Origin: Hippophae tibetana
Lineage: Eukaryota > Streptophyta > Magnoliopsida > Rosales > Elaeagnaceae
Assembly (NCBI GenBank): GCA_037013495.1
Contig: CM072810.1
Coordinates: 50,082,843 to 50,146,842, forward strand
DNA length: 64,000 nucleotides
Direction of reading: 5' to 3'
Numbering within the stretch: the first letter of the stretch is position 1; the number at the start of each line of letters is the position of its first letter. The notes under the pieces are model-generated. The model was not told the origin of the DNA, made no database searches, and saw nothing but the letters and a program-made list of their open reading frames with translations. This document shows, in pieces, positions 38,934 through 51,402 of the stretch. Position numbers and translations under genes: made by a program.

Positions 38934-39659
38934 GATGATAACTTTTGACTCGGGTATTGAAACGACTATATTATTGTATGAAACTGAAGCTCTTAGCGAT
39001 TCACACATTATGAGATGGCCTCAAATTTGGAATATCATTTTTGTACCTAAATTTCACCATTTACATCATTTATTGAGGCATTTTAGCTTTTTGCCCACTA
39101 TTTCCGTTGTACTTACTTTCGATTTTATTCAAAAGATCCGTAAAGGAGATATTAGTGCAAACAAAGGGTCCTTTATTTATGTGATCAATCCCTATATATT
39201 CTTCCAAAAAAAATGAGTAAAGAAAAAGGAAAAAGCTACTGTTCCCATTTAAAAAAGGAACAAAACATTTGATAAATCGGAGTTCCAACTTTAAACGATG
39301 ATAAACTTTTACATGCATATCGAGACAACTATTTTAATATATCAAAATGAAGCCCGTACCGATTCAAAAAATCTGATGTGGACCCACAAAGGAACCACAT
39401 TTTGGTACCCAAATTCCATCGTTTGCATCATTTACCGAGGTTTTAAGTGTTTGTCTCACCATTTCTGTTGTACTTACTTTCTATTATATTGAAAAGATCC
39501 GTAAAGGAGATATTTTTCCAAACAAATTGTTCTTTATTTATGTGTTAAATCAATATATATTCTTCCAAAAAAAATATGAGAAAAGTGAAAGGAAAAGGCT
39601 ATTGTTCCCATTTTAAAAAGGAACAAAACATTTGATAAATCGGAGTTACAACATTAAAG
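38934..39659. repeat. Dimer copy 2, B plus ordinary C
   Basis: The B at 38,935 repeats the B at 38,208 with one visible change ('ttttagctttttg' against 'ttttagttttttg'). The following C matches the hybrid of copy 1 up to about 39,465. It then stays C ('ctattatattgaaaag'), where copy 1 turns to A. This places the exchange point of the hybrid at about 38,750. Confidence 0.83.
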
Positions 39660-40025
39660 GACGATAAATTTTTACTCTGTTATCGAAAAAACTATTATAA
39701 TATATCAAAATGAAGCACGTACCGATTCAAACAATCTGATTTGGCCCCAAAAAGGAACCACATTTTTGTACCCAAATTCCATCGTTTACATCATTTATCG
39801 AGGGTTTGAAGTGTTTGTCTCTCAATTTCCATTGTACTTACTTTCTATTTTATTCATAAGTACCGTAAAGAAGATTTTGGTGCAAACAAAGGGTTCTTTA
39901 TTTATACGTTCAATCAATATCTATACTTCCAAAGAAAAAATAAGGGAAGAGGAAAAGAAAGGAGGTATTGTTCACATTTAAAAAAAGAATAAATCATTTG
40001 ATAAATCGGAGTTCCAACATTAAAG
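39660..40025. repeat. A/C hybrid (late switch) making a tetramer
   Basis: It is type A over most of its length, with private changes 'atacgttcaatc' and 'ccaaagaaaaaataag'. It ends with the C tail 'cggagttccaacattaaa' in place of the A tail 'cgcaatttcaacttt'. The switch is at 'catttgataaatcg', about 39,995-40,008. A full A follows at 40,026, then B at 40,393. Confidence 0.84.
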
Positions 40026-41116
40026 GACGATAAATTTTTACTCTGTTATCGAAACAACTATTATAATATATCAAATTGAAACCTGTACCGATTCAAACAA
40101 TCTGATTTGGCCCCAAAAAGGAACCACATTTTTGTACCCAAATTCCATCCTTTACATCATTTATCGAGGGTTTGAAGTGTTTGTCTCAAACTTTCCGTTG
40201 TACTTACTTTCTATTTTATTCATAAGTACCGTAAAGAAGATTTTGGTGCAAACAAAGGGTTCTTTATTTATTTGTTCAATCAATATCTATGCTTCCAAAA
40301 AACAAATAACGGAAGAGAAAAAGAAAGGAGGTACTGTTCACATTTTAAAAAAGAATAAAACATTTGATAAATCGCAATTTCAACTTTAAAAGATGATAAC
40401 TTTTGACTCGGGTATTGAAACGACTATATTATTGTATGAAACTGAAGCTCTTAGCGATTCACACATTATGAGATGGCCTCAAATTTGGAATATCATTTTT
40501 GTACCTAAATTTCACCATTTACATCATTTATTGAGGCATTTTAGTTTTTTGCCCACTATTTCCGTTGTACTTACTTTCGATTTTATTCAAAAGATCCGTA
40601 AAGGAGATATTGGTGCAAACAAAGGGTCCTTTATTTATGTGTTCAATCCCTATATATTCTTCCAAAAAAAATAGTAAAGAAAAAGGAAAAGGGTATTGTT
40701 CCCAGTTAAAAAAGGAACAAAAGATTTGATAAATCGGAGTTCCAATTTAAACGACGATAAAATTTTACATGCATATCGAGACAACTATTTTAATATATCA
40801 AAATGAAGCCCGTACCAATTCAAAAAATCTGATGTGGCCCCACAAAGGAACCACATTTTGGTACCCAAAGTCCATCGTTTGCATCATTTACCGAGGGTTT
40901 TAAGTGTTTGTCTCAGCATTTCCGTTGTACTTACTTTCTATTATATTGAAAAGATCGGTAAAGGAGATATTTTTCCAAACAAATTGTTCTTTATTTATGT
41001 GTTAAATCAATATATATTCTTCCAAAACAAATATGAGAAAAGTGAAAGGAAAAGGCTATTGTTCCCATTTTAAAAAGGAACAAAACATTTGATAAATCGG
41101 AGTTACAACATTAAAG

Positions 41117-41482
41117 GACGATAAATTTTTACTCTGTTATCGAAAAAACTATTATAATATATCAAAATGAAGCACGTACCGATTCAAACAATCTGATTTG
41201 GCCCCAAAAAGGAACCACATTTTTGTACTAAAATTCCATCGTTTACATCATTTATCGAGGGTTTGAAGTGTTTGTCTCACAATTTCCATTGTACTTACTT
41301 TCTATTTTATTCATAAGTACCGTAAAGAAGATTTTGGTGCAAACAAAGGGTTCTTTATTTATACGTTCAATCAATATCTATACTTCCAAAGAAAAAATAA
41401 GGGAAGAGGAAAAGAAAGGAGGTATTGTTCACATTTAAAAAAAGAATAAATCATTTGATAAATCGGAGTTCCAACATTAAAG
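41117..41482. repeat. A/C hybrid (late switch), second copy
   Basis: It repeats 39,660-40,025 at +1,457 bp, with the same private marks ('gaagcacgtacc', 'atacgttcaatc', 'ccaaagaaaaaataag'). The two neighbouring tetramers are thus duplicates. Confidence 0.85.
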
Positions 41483-41639
41483 GACGATAAATTTTTACTC
41501 TGTTATCGAAACAACTATTATAATATATCAAATTGAAACCTGTACCGATTCAAACAATCTGATTTGGCCCCAAAAAAGAACCACATTTTTGTACCCAAAT
41601 TCCATCGTTTACATCATTTATCGAGGGTTTGAAGTGTTT

Positions 41640-44600
41640 GTCTCACAAATTCCGTTGTACTTACTTTCTATTTTATTCATAAGTACCGTAAAGAAGATTT
41701 TGGTGCAAACAAAGGGTTCTTTATTTATGCGTTCAATCAATATCTATGCTTCTAAAAAACAAATAACGGAAGAGAAAAAGAAAGGATGTACTGTTCACAT
41801 TTAAAAAAAGAATAAAACATTTGATAAATCGCAATTTCAACTTTAAAAGATGATAACTTTTGACTCGGGTATTGAAACGACTATATTATTGTATGAAACT
41901 GAAGCTCTTAGCGATTCACACAATATGAGATGGCCTCAAATTTGGAATATCATTTTTGTACCTAAATTCACTATTTACATCATTTATTGATGCATTTTAG
42001 TTGTTTGCCCACCATTTCCGTTGTACTTACTTTCGATTTTATTCAAAAGATCCGTAAAGGAGATATTGGTGCAAACAAAGGGTCCTTTATTTATGTGTTC
42101 AATACATATATATTCTTCCAAAAAAAACAGTAAAGATAAAGGAAAAGGGTATTGTTCCCAGTTAAAAAAGGAACAAAACATTTGATAAATCGGAGTTCCA
42201 ATTTAAACGACGATAAAATTTTACATGCATATCGAGACAACTATTTTAATATATCAAAATGAAGCCCGTACCGATTCAAAAAAACTGATGTGGCCCCACA
42301 GAGGAACCACAATTTTGTACCCAAATTCCATCGTTTACATCATTTACCGAGGGTTTTAAGTGTTTGTCTCACATTTTCCGTTGTACTTACTTTCTATAAT
42401 ATTGAAAAGAGCCGTAAAGGAGATATTTGTCCAAACAAATTGTTCTTTATTTATGGGTTAAATCAATATATATTCTTCCAAAAAAAAATATGAGAAAAGT
42501 GAAAGGAAAAGGCTATTGTTTCCATTTTAAAAAGGAACAAAACATTTGATAAATCGGAGTTCCAACATTAAAGGACGAAAAATTTTTACTTTGTTATCGA
42601 AACAACTATTATAATATATCAAAATGAAGCCCGTACCGATTCAAACAATCTGATTTGGCCCCAAAAAGGAACCACATTTTTGTACGCAAATTCCATCGTT
42701 TACATCATTTATCGAGGGTCTTAAGTGTTTGTCTCACCATTTCCGTTGTACTTACTTTCTATTTTATTCATAAGTGCCGTAAAGAAGATTTTGGTGCAAA
42801 CAAAGGGTTCTTTATTTATGCGTTCAATCAATATCTATTCTTCCAAAAAACAAATAAGGGAAGAGAAAAAGAAAAGGAGGTACTGTTCACATTTTAAAAA
42901 AGAATAAAACATTTGATATATCGCAATTTCAACTTTAAAAGATGATAAATTTTGACTCGGGTATTGAAACGACTATATTATTGTATGAAACTGAAGCTCT
43001 TAGCGATTCACACAATATGAGATGCCTCAAATTTGGAATATCATTTTTGTACCTAAATTTCACCATTTACATCATTTATTGAGGCATTTTAGTTTTTTGC
43101 CCACCATTTCCGTTGTACATACTTTCGATTTTATTCAAAAGATCCGTAAAGGAGATATTGGTGCAAACAAAGGGTCCTTTATTTATGTGTTCAATCCCTA
43201 TATATTCTTCCAAAAAAAATGACTAAAGAAAAAGGAAAAGGCTACTGTTCCCATTTAAAAAAGGAACAAAACATTTGATAAATCGGAGTTCCAACTTTAA
43301 ACGACGATAAACTTTTACATGCATCTCGAGACAACTATTTTAATATATCAAAATGAAGCCCGTACCGATTCAAAAAATCTGATGTGGCCCCACAAAGGAA
43401 CCACATTTTGGTACCCAAATTCCATCGTTTGCATCATTTACCGAGGTTTTAAGTGTTTGTCTCACCATTTCCATTGTACTTAATTTCTATTATATTGAAA
43501 AGATCCGTAAAGGAGATATTTTTCCAAACAAATTGTTCTTTATTTATGTGTTAAATCAATATATATATTCTTCCAAAACAAATATGAGAAAAGTGAAAGG
43601 AAAAGGCTATTGTTCCTATTTTAAAAAGTAACAAAACATTTGATAAATCGGAGTTCCAACATTAAAGGACGATAAATTTTTACTCTGTTATCGAAAAAAC
43701 TATTATAATATATCAAAATGAAGCCCGTACCGATTCAAACAATCTGATTTGGCCCCAAAAAGGAACCACATTTTTGTACCCAAATTCCATCGTTTACATC
43801 ATTTATCGAGGGTTTGAAGTGTTTGTCTCAAAATTTCCGTTGTACTTACTTTCTATTTTATTCATAAGTACCGTAAAGAAGATTTTGGTGCAAACAAAGG
43901 GTTCTTTATTTATGCGTTCAATCAATATCTATGCTTCCAAAAAACAAATAACGGAAGAGAAAAAGAAAGGAGGTACTGTTCACATTTTAAAAAAGAATAA
44001 AACATTTGATAAATCGCAATATCAACTTTAAAAGATGATAACTTTTGACTCGGGTATTGAAACGACTATATTATTGTATGAAACTGAAGCTCTTAGCAAT
44101 TCACACAATATGAGATGGCCTCAAATTTGGAATATCATTTTTGTACCTAAATTTCACCATTTACATCATTTATTGATGCATTTTAGTTTTTTGGCCACCA
44201 TTTTCGTTGTACTTACTTTCGATTTTATTAAAAAGATCCGTAAAGTAGATATTGGTGCAAACAAAGGGTTCTTTATTTATGTGTTCAATACATATATATT
44301 CTTCGAAAAAAAATAGTAAAGAAAAAGGAAAAGGGTATTGTTCCCAGTTACAAAAAGGAACAAAACATTTGATAAATCGGAGTTCCAATTTAAACGACGA
44401 TAAAATTTTACATGCATATCGAGACAACTATTTTAATATATGAAAATGAAGCCAGTACCGATTCAAAAAAACTGATGTGGCCCCACAAAGGAACCACAAT
44501 TTTGTACCCAAATTCCATCGTTTACATCATTTACCGAGGGTTTTAAGTGTTTGTCTCACATTTTCCGTTGTACTTACTTTCTATAATATTGAAAAGAGCC

Positions 44601-46379
44601 GTAAAGGAGATATTTGTCCAAACAAATTGTTCTTTATTTATGTGTTAAATCAATATATATTCTTCCAAAAAAAAATATGAGAAAAGTGAAAGGAAAAGGC
44701 TATTGTTTCCATTTTAAAAAGGAACAAAACATTTGATAAATCGGAGTTCCAACATTAAAGGACGATAAATTTTTACTCTGTTATCGAAACAACTATTATA
44801 ATATATCAAAATGAAGCCCGTACCGATTCAAACAATCTGATTTGGCCCCAAAAAGGAACCACATTTTTGTACGCAAATTCCATCGTTTACATCATTTATC
44901 GAGGGTCTTAAGTGTTTGTCTCACCATTTCCGTTGTACTTACTTTCTATTTTATTCATAAGTGCCGTAAAGAAGATTTTGGTGCAAACAAAGGGTTCTTT
45001 ATTTATGCGTTCAATCAATATCTATGCTTCCAAAAAACAAATAAGGGAAGAGAAAAAGAAAAGGAGGTACTGTTCACATTTTAAAAAAGAATAAAATATT
45101 TGATAAATCGCAATTTCAACTTTAAAAGATGATAACTTTTGACTCGGGTATTGAAACGACTATATTATTGTATGAAACTGAAGCTCTTAGCGATTCACAC
45201 AATATGAGATGGCCTCAAATTTGGAATATCATTTTTGTACCTAAATTTCACCATTTATATCATTTATTGAGGCATTTTAGTTTTTTGCCCACCATTTCCG
45301 TTGTACTTACTTTCGATTTTATTCAAAAGATCCGTAAAGGAGATATTGGTGCAAACAAAGGGTCCTTTATTTATGTGTTCAATCCCTATATATTCTTCCA
45401 AAAAAAATGAGTAAAGAAAAAGGAAAGGCTACTGTTCCCATTTAAAAAAGGAACAAAACATTTGATAAATCGGAGTTCCAACTTTAAACGACGATAAACC
45501 TTTACATGCATATCGAGACAACTATTTTAATATATCAAAATGAAGCCCGTACCGATTCAAAAAATCTGATGTGGCCCCACAAAGGAACCACATTTTGGTA
45601 CCCAAATTCCATCGTTTGCATCATTTACCGAGGGTTTTAAGTGTTTGTCTCACCATTTCCGTTGTACTTACTTTCTATTATATTGAAAAGATCCTTAAAG
45701 GAGATATTTTTCCAAACAAATTGTTCTTTATTTATGTGTTAAATCAATATATATATTCTTCCAAAAAACATACGAGAAAAGTGAAAGGAAAAGGCTATTG
45801 TTCCTATTTTAAAAAGGAACAAAACATTTGATAAATCGGAGTTCCAACATTAAAGGACGATAAATTTTTACTCTGTTATCGAAACAACTATTATAATATA
45901 TCAAATTGAAACCTGTACCGATTCAAACAATCTGATTTGGCCCCAAAAAGGAACCACATTTTTGTACCCAAATTCCATCGTTTACATCATTTATCGAGGG
46001 TTTGAAGTGTTTGTCTCACAATTTCAGTTGTACTTACTTTCTATTTTATTCATCAGTACCGTAAAGAAGATTTTGGTGCAAACAAAGGGTTCTTTATTTA
46101 TCCGTTCAATCAATATCTATGCTTGCAAAAAACAAATAACGGAAGAGGAAAAGAAACGAGGTATTGTTCACATTTAAAAAAAGAATAAATCATTTGATAA
46201 ATCGGAGTTCCAACATTAAAGGACGATAAATTTTTACTCTGTTATCGAAACAACTATTATAATATATCAAATTGAAACCTGTACCGATTCAAACAATCTG
46301 ATTTGGCCCCAAAAAGGAACCACATTTTTGTACCCAAATTCCATCCTTTACATCATTTATCGAGGGTTTGAAGTGTTTG
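41640..46379. repeat. 13-monomer block, copy 1 (4,739 bp)
   Basis: B starts 41850, 42942, 44035 and 45129 pair at exactly +4,739 with 46589, 47681, 48774 and 49868. Shared private marks include 'cctaaattcactattt', 'aaaaaaacagtaaagat', 'gagatgcctc', 'catctcgag', 'cgtaaagtagatattgg' and 'atatgaaaatgaagccag'. Only scattered single-base differences were seen up to about 45,620. The block contains three trimers and one tetramer (45,129-46,588). Upstream of about 41,640 the two copies differ. Confidence 0.92.
45856..46221. repeat. A/C hybrid (late switch), third copy
   Basis: It has the same A-to-C tail switch as at 39,660 and 41,117, but its body differs ('gaaacctgtaccg', 'tccgttcaatc', 'gcttgcaaaaaac', 'aaacgaggtattg'). 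Either the tail was inherited and the body converted by a neighbouring A, or the switch happened again at the same site. Confidence 0.8.
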
Positions 46380-49300
46380 TCTCACAAATTCCGTTGTACT
46401 TACTTTCTATTTTATTCATAAGTACCGTAAAGAAGATTTTGGTGCAAACAAAGGGTTCTTTATTTATGCGTTCAATCAATATCTATGCTTCTAAAAAACA
46501 AATAACGGAAGAGAAAAAGAAAGGATGTACTGTTCACATTTAAAAAAAGAATAAAACATTTGATAAATCGCAATTTCAACTTTAAAAGATGATAACTTTT
46601 GACTCGGGTATTGAAACGACTATATTATTGTATGAAACTGAAGCTCTTAGCGATTCACACAATATGAGATGGCCTCAAATTTGGAATATCATTTTTGTAC
46701 CTAAATTCACTATTTACATCATTTATTGATGCATTTTAGTTGTTTGCCCACCATTTCCGTTGTACTTACTTTCGATTTTATTCAAAAGATCCGTAAAGGA
46801 GATATTGGTGCAAACAAAGGGTCCTTTATTTATGTGTTCAATACATATATATTCTTCCAAAAAAAACAGTAAAGATAAAGGAAAAGGGTATTGTTCCCAG
46901 TTAAAAAAGGAACAAAACATTTGATAAATCGGAGTTCCAATTTAAACGACGATAAAATTTTACATGCATATCGAGACAACTATTTTAATATATCAAAATG
47001 AAGCCCGTACCGATTCAAAAAAACTGATGTGGCCCCACAGAGGAACCACAATTTTGTACCCAAATTCCATCGTTTACATCATTTACCGAGGGTTTTAAGT
47101 GTTTGTCTCACATTTTCCGTTGTACTTACTTTCTATAATATTGAAAAGAGCCGTAAAGGAGATATTTGTCCAAACAAATTGTTCTTTATTTATGGGTTAA
47201 ATCAATATATATTCTTCCAAAAAAAAATATGAGAAAAGTGAAAGGAAAAGGCTATTGTTTCCATTTTAAAAAGGAACAAAACATTTGATAAATCGGAGTT
47301 CCAACATTAAAGGACGAAAATTTTTTACTTTGTTATCGAAACAACTATTATAATATATCAAAATGAAGCCCGTACCGATTCAAACAATCTGATTTGGCCC
47401 CAAAAAGGAACCACATTTTTGTACGCAAATTCCATCGTTTACATCATTTATCGAGGGTCTTAAGTGTTTGTCTCACCATTTCCGTTGTACTTACTTTCTA
47501 TTTTATTCATAAGTGCCGTAAAGAAGATTTTGGTGCAAACAAAGGGTTCTTTATTTATGCGTTCAATCAATATCTATTCTTCCAAAAAACAAATAAGGGA
47601 AGAGAAAAAGAAAAGGAGGTACTGTTCACATTTTAAAAAAGAATAAAACATTTGATATATCGCAATTTCAACTTTAAAAGATGATAAATTTTGACTCGGG
47701 TATTGAAACGACTATATTATTGTATGAAACTGAAGCTCTTAGCGATTCACACAATATGAGATGCCTCAAATTTGGAATATCATTTTTGTACCTAAATTTC
47801 ACCATTTACATCATTTATTGAGGCATTTTAGTTTTTTGCCCACCATTTCCGTTGTACATACTTTCGATTTTATTCAAAAGATCCGTAAAGGAGATATTGG
47901 TGCAAACAAAGGGTCCTTTATTTATGTGTTCAATCCCTATATATTCTTCCAAAAAAAATGACTAAAGAAAAAGGAAAAGGCTACTGTTCCCATTTAAAAA
48001 AGGAACAAAACATTTGATAAATCGGAGTTCCAACTTTAAACGACGATAAACTTTTACATGCATCTCGAGACAACTATTTTAATATATCAAAATGAAGCCC
48101 GTACCGATTCAAAAAATCTGATGTGGCCCCACAAAGGAACCACATTTTGGTACCCAAATTCCATCGTTTGCATCATTTACCGAGGTTTTAAGTGTTTGTC
48201 TCACCATTTCCATTGTACTTAATTTCTATTATATTGAAAAGATCCGTAAAGGAGATATTTTTCCAAACAAATTGTTCTTTATTTATGTGTTAAATCAATA
48301 TATATATTCTTCCAAAACAAATATGAGAAAAGTGAAAGGAAAAGGCTATTGTTCCTATTTTAAAAAGTAACAAAACATTTGATAAATCGGAGTTCCAACA
48401 TTAAAGGACGATAAATTTTTACTCTGTTATCGAAAAAACTATTATAATATATCAAAATGAAGCCCGTACCGATTCAAACAATCTGATTTGGCCCCAAAAA
48501 GGAACCACATTTTTGTACCCAAATTCCATCGTTTACATCATTTATCGAGGGTTTGAAGTGTTTGTCTCAAAATTTCCGTTGTACTTACTTTCTATTTTAT
48601 TCATAAGTACCGTAAAGAAGATTTTGGTGCAAACAAAGGGTTCTTTATTTATGCGTTCAATCAATATCTATGCTTCCAAAAAACAAATAACGGAAGAGAA
48701 AAAGAAAGGAGGTACTGTTCACATTTTAAAAAAGAATAAAACATTTGATAAATCGCAATATCAACTTTAAAAGATGATAACTTTTGACTCGGGTATTGAA
48801 ACGACTATATTATTGTATGAAACTGAAGCTCTTAGCAATTCACACAATATGAGATGGCCTCAAATTTGGAATATCATTTTTGTACCTAAATTTCACCATT
48901 TACATCATTTATTGATGCATTTTAGTTTTTTGGCCACCATTTTCGTTGTACTTACTTTCGATTTTATTAAAAAGATCCGTAAAGTAGATATTGGTGCAAA
49001 CAAAGGGTTCTTTATTTATGTGTTCAATACATATATATTCTTCGAAAAAAAATAGTAAAGAAAAAGGAAAAGGGTATTGTTCCCAGTTACAAAAAGGAAC
49101 AAAACATTTGATAAATCGGAGTTCCAATTTAAACGACGATAAAATTTTACATGCATATCGAGACAACTATTTTAATATATGAAAATGAAGCCAGTACCGA
49201 TTCAAAAAAACTGATGTGGCCCCACAAAGGAACCACAATTTTGTACCCAAATTCCATCGTTTACATCATTTACCGAGGGTTTTAAGTGTTTGTCTCACAT

Positions 49301-50540
49301 TTTCCGTTGTACTTACTTTCTATAATATTGAAAAGAGCCGTAAAGGAGATATTTGTCCAAACAAATTGTTCTTTATTTATGTGTTAAATCAATATATATT
49401 CTTCCAAAAAAAAATATGAGAAAAGTGAAAGGAAAAGGCTATTGTTTCCATTTTAAAAAGGAACAAAACATTTGATAAATCGGAGTTCCAACATTAAAGG
49501 ACGATAAATTTTTACTCTGTTATCGAAACAACTATTATAATATATCAAAATGAAGCCCGTACCGATTCAAAAAATCTGATTTGGCCCCAAAAAGGAACCA
49601 CATTTTTGTACGCAAATTCCATCGTTTACATCATTTATCGAGGGTCTTAAGTGTTTGTCTCACCATTTCCGTTGTACTTACTTTCTATTTTATTCATAAG
49701 TGCCGTAAAGAAGATTTTGGTGCAAACAAAGGGTTCTTTATTTATGCGTTCAATCAATATCTATGCTTCCAAAAAACAAATAAGGGAAGAGAAAAAGAAA
49801 AGGAGGTACTGTTCACATTTTAAAAAAGAATAAAATATTTGATAAATCGCAATTTCAACTTTAAAAGATGATAACTTTTGACTCGGGTATTGAAACGACT
49901 ATATTATTGTATGAAACTGAAGCTCTTAGCGATTCACACAATATGAGATGGCCTCAAATTTGGAATATCATTTTTGTACCTAAATTTCACCATTTATATC
50001 ATTTATTGAGGCATTTTAGTTTTTTGCCCACCATTTCCGTTGTACTTACTTTCGATTTTATTCAAAAGATCCGTAAAGGAGATATTGGTGCAAACAAAGG
50101 GTCCTTTATTTATGTGTTCAATCCCTATATATTCTTCCAAAAAAAATGAGTAAAGAAAAAGGAAAAGGCTACTGTTCCCATTTAAAAAAGGAACAAAACA
50201 TTTGATAAATCGGAGTTCCAACTTTAAACGACGATAAACTTTTACATGCATATCGAGACAACTATTTTAATATATCAAAATGAAGCCCGTACCGATTCAA
50301 AAAATCTGATGTGGCCCCACAAAGGAACCACATTTTGGTACCCAAATTCCATCGTTTGCATCATTTACCGAGGTTTTAAGTGTTTGTCTCACCATTTCCG
50401 TTGTACTTAATTTCTTTTATATTGAAAAGATCCTTAAAGGAGATATTTTTCCAAACAAATTGTTCTTTATTTATGTGTTAAATCAATATATATATTCTTC
50501 CAAAAAACATACGAGAAAAGTGAAAGGAAAAGGCTATTGT
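46380..50540. repeat. 13-monomer block, copy 2
   Basis: It repeats 41,640-45,800 at +4,739. Small differences include 'gacgaaaattttttac' near 47,316 against 'gacgaaaaatttttac', and 'gattcaaaaaatctg' near 49,564 against 'gattcaaacaatctg'. The latter mark is also found near 58,313, so the block at 57 kb derives from this copy and not from copy 1. The match weakens after about 50,360. Confidence 0.9.
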
Positions 50541-51402
50541 TCCTATTTTAAAAAGGAAACAACATTTGATAAATCGGAGTTCCAACATTAAAGGACGATA
50601 AATTTTTACTCTGTTATCGAAAAAACTATTATAATATATCAAATTGAAGCCCGTACTGTTTCAAACAATCTGATTTGGCCCCACAAAGGAACCCCATTTG
50701 TACGCAAATTCTATCGTTTACATCATTTACCGAGTGTTTTAGGTGTGTGTCTCACAATTTCCGTTGTACTTACTTTCTATTTTATTCATAAGTACCATAA
50801 AGAAGATTTTGGTGCAAACAAAGGGTTCTTTATTTATGCGTTCAATCAATATCTATGCTTCCAAAAAACAAATAAGGGAAGAGAAAAAGAAAGGAGGTAC
50901 TGTTCACATTTTAAAAAAGAATAAAACATTTGATAAATCGCAATTTCAACTTTAAAAGATGATAACTTTTGACTCGGGTATTGAAATGACTATATTATTG
51001 TATGAAACTGAAGCTCGTAGCGATTCACACAATATGAGATGGCCTCAAATTTGGAATATCATTTTTGTACCTAAATTTCACCATTTACATCATTTATTGA
51101 GGCATTTTTATATTTTTGCCCACCATTTCCGTTGTACTTACTTTCGATTTTATTCAAAAGATCCGTAAAGGAGATATTGGTGCAAACAAAGGGTCCTTTA
51201 TTTATGTGTTCAATCCCTTTATATTCTTCCAAAAAAAATGAGTAAAGAAAAAGGAAAAAGCTACTGTTCCCATTTAAAAAAGGAACAAAACATTTGATAA
51301 ATCGGAGTTCCAACTTTAAACGATGATAAACTTTTACATGCATATCGAGACAACTATTTTAATATATCAAAATGAAGCCCGTACCGATTCAAAAAATCTG
51401 AT

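Larger units (their letters stand above)
35400..41640. repeat. Trimers, one dimer and two tetramers; onset of the right-hand family
   Basis: B starts are 36018, 37111, 38208, 38935 and 40393. Here A monomers switch to 'attcataagt', B to 'attgaggcattttag' or 'attgatgcattttag', and C to 'atttttccaaacaaat'. Parts of 35.75-37.4 kb resemble 41.6-43.2 kb at an offset of about 5,831 bp (16 monomers), so this stretch probably seeded the blocks to its right. Confidence 0.84.
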
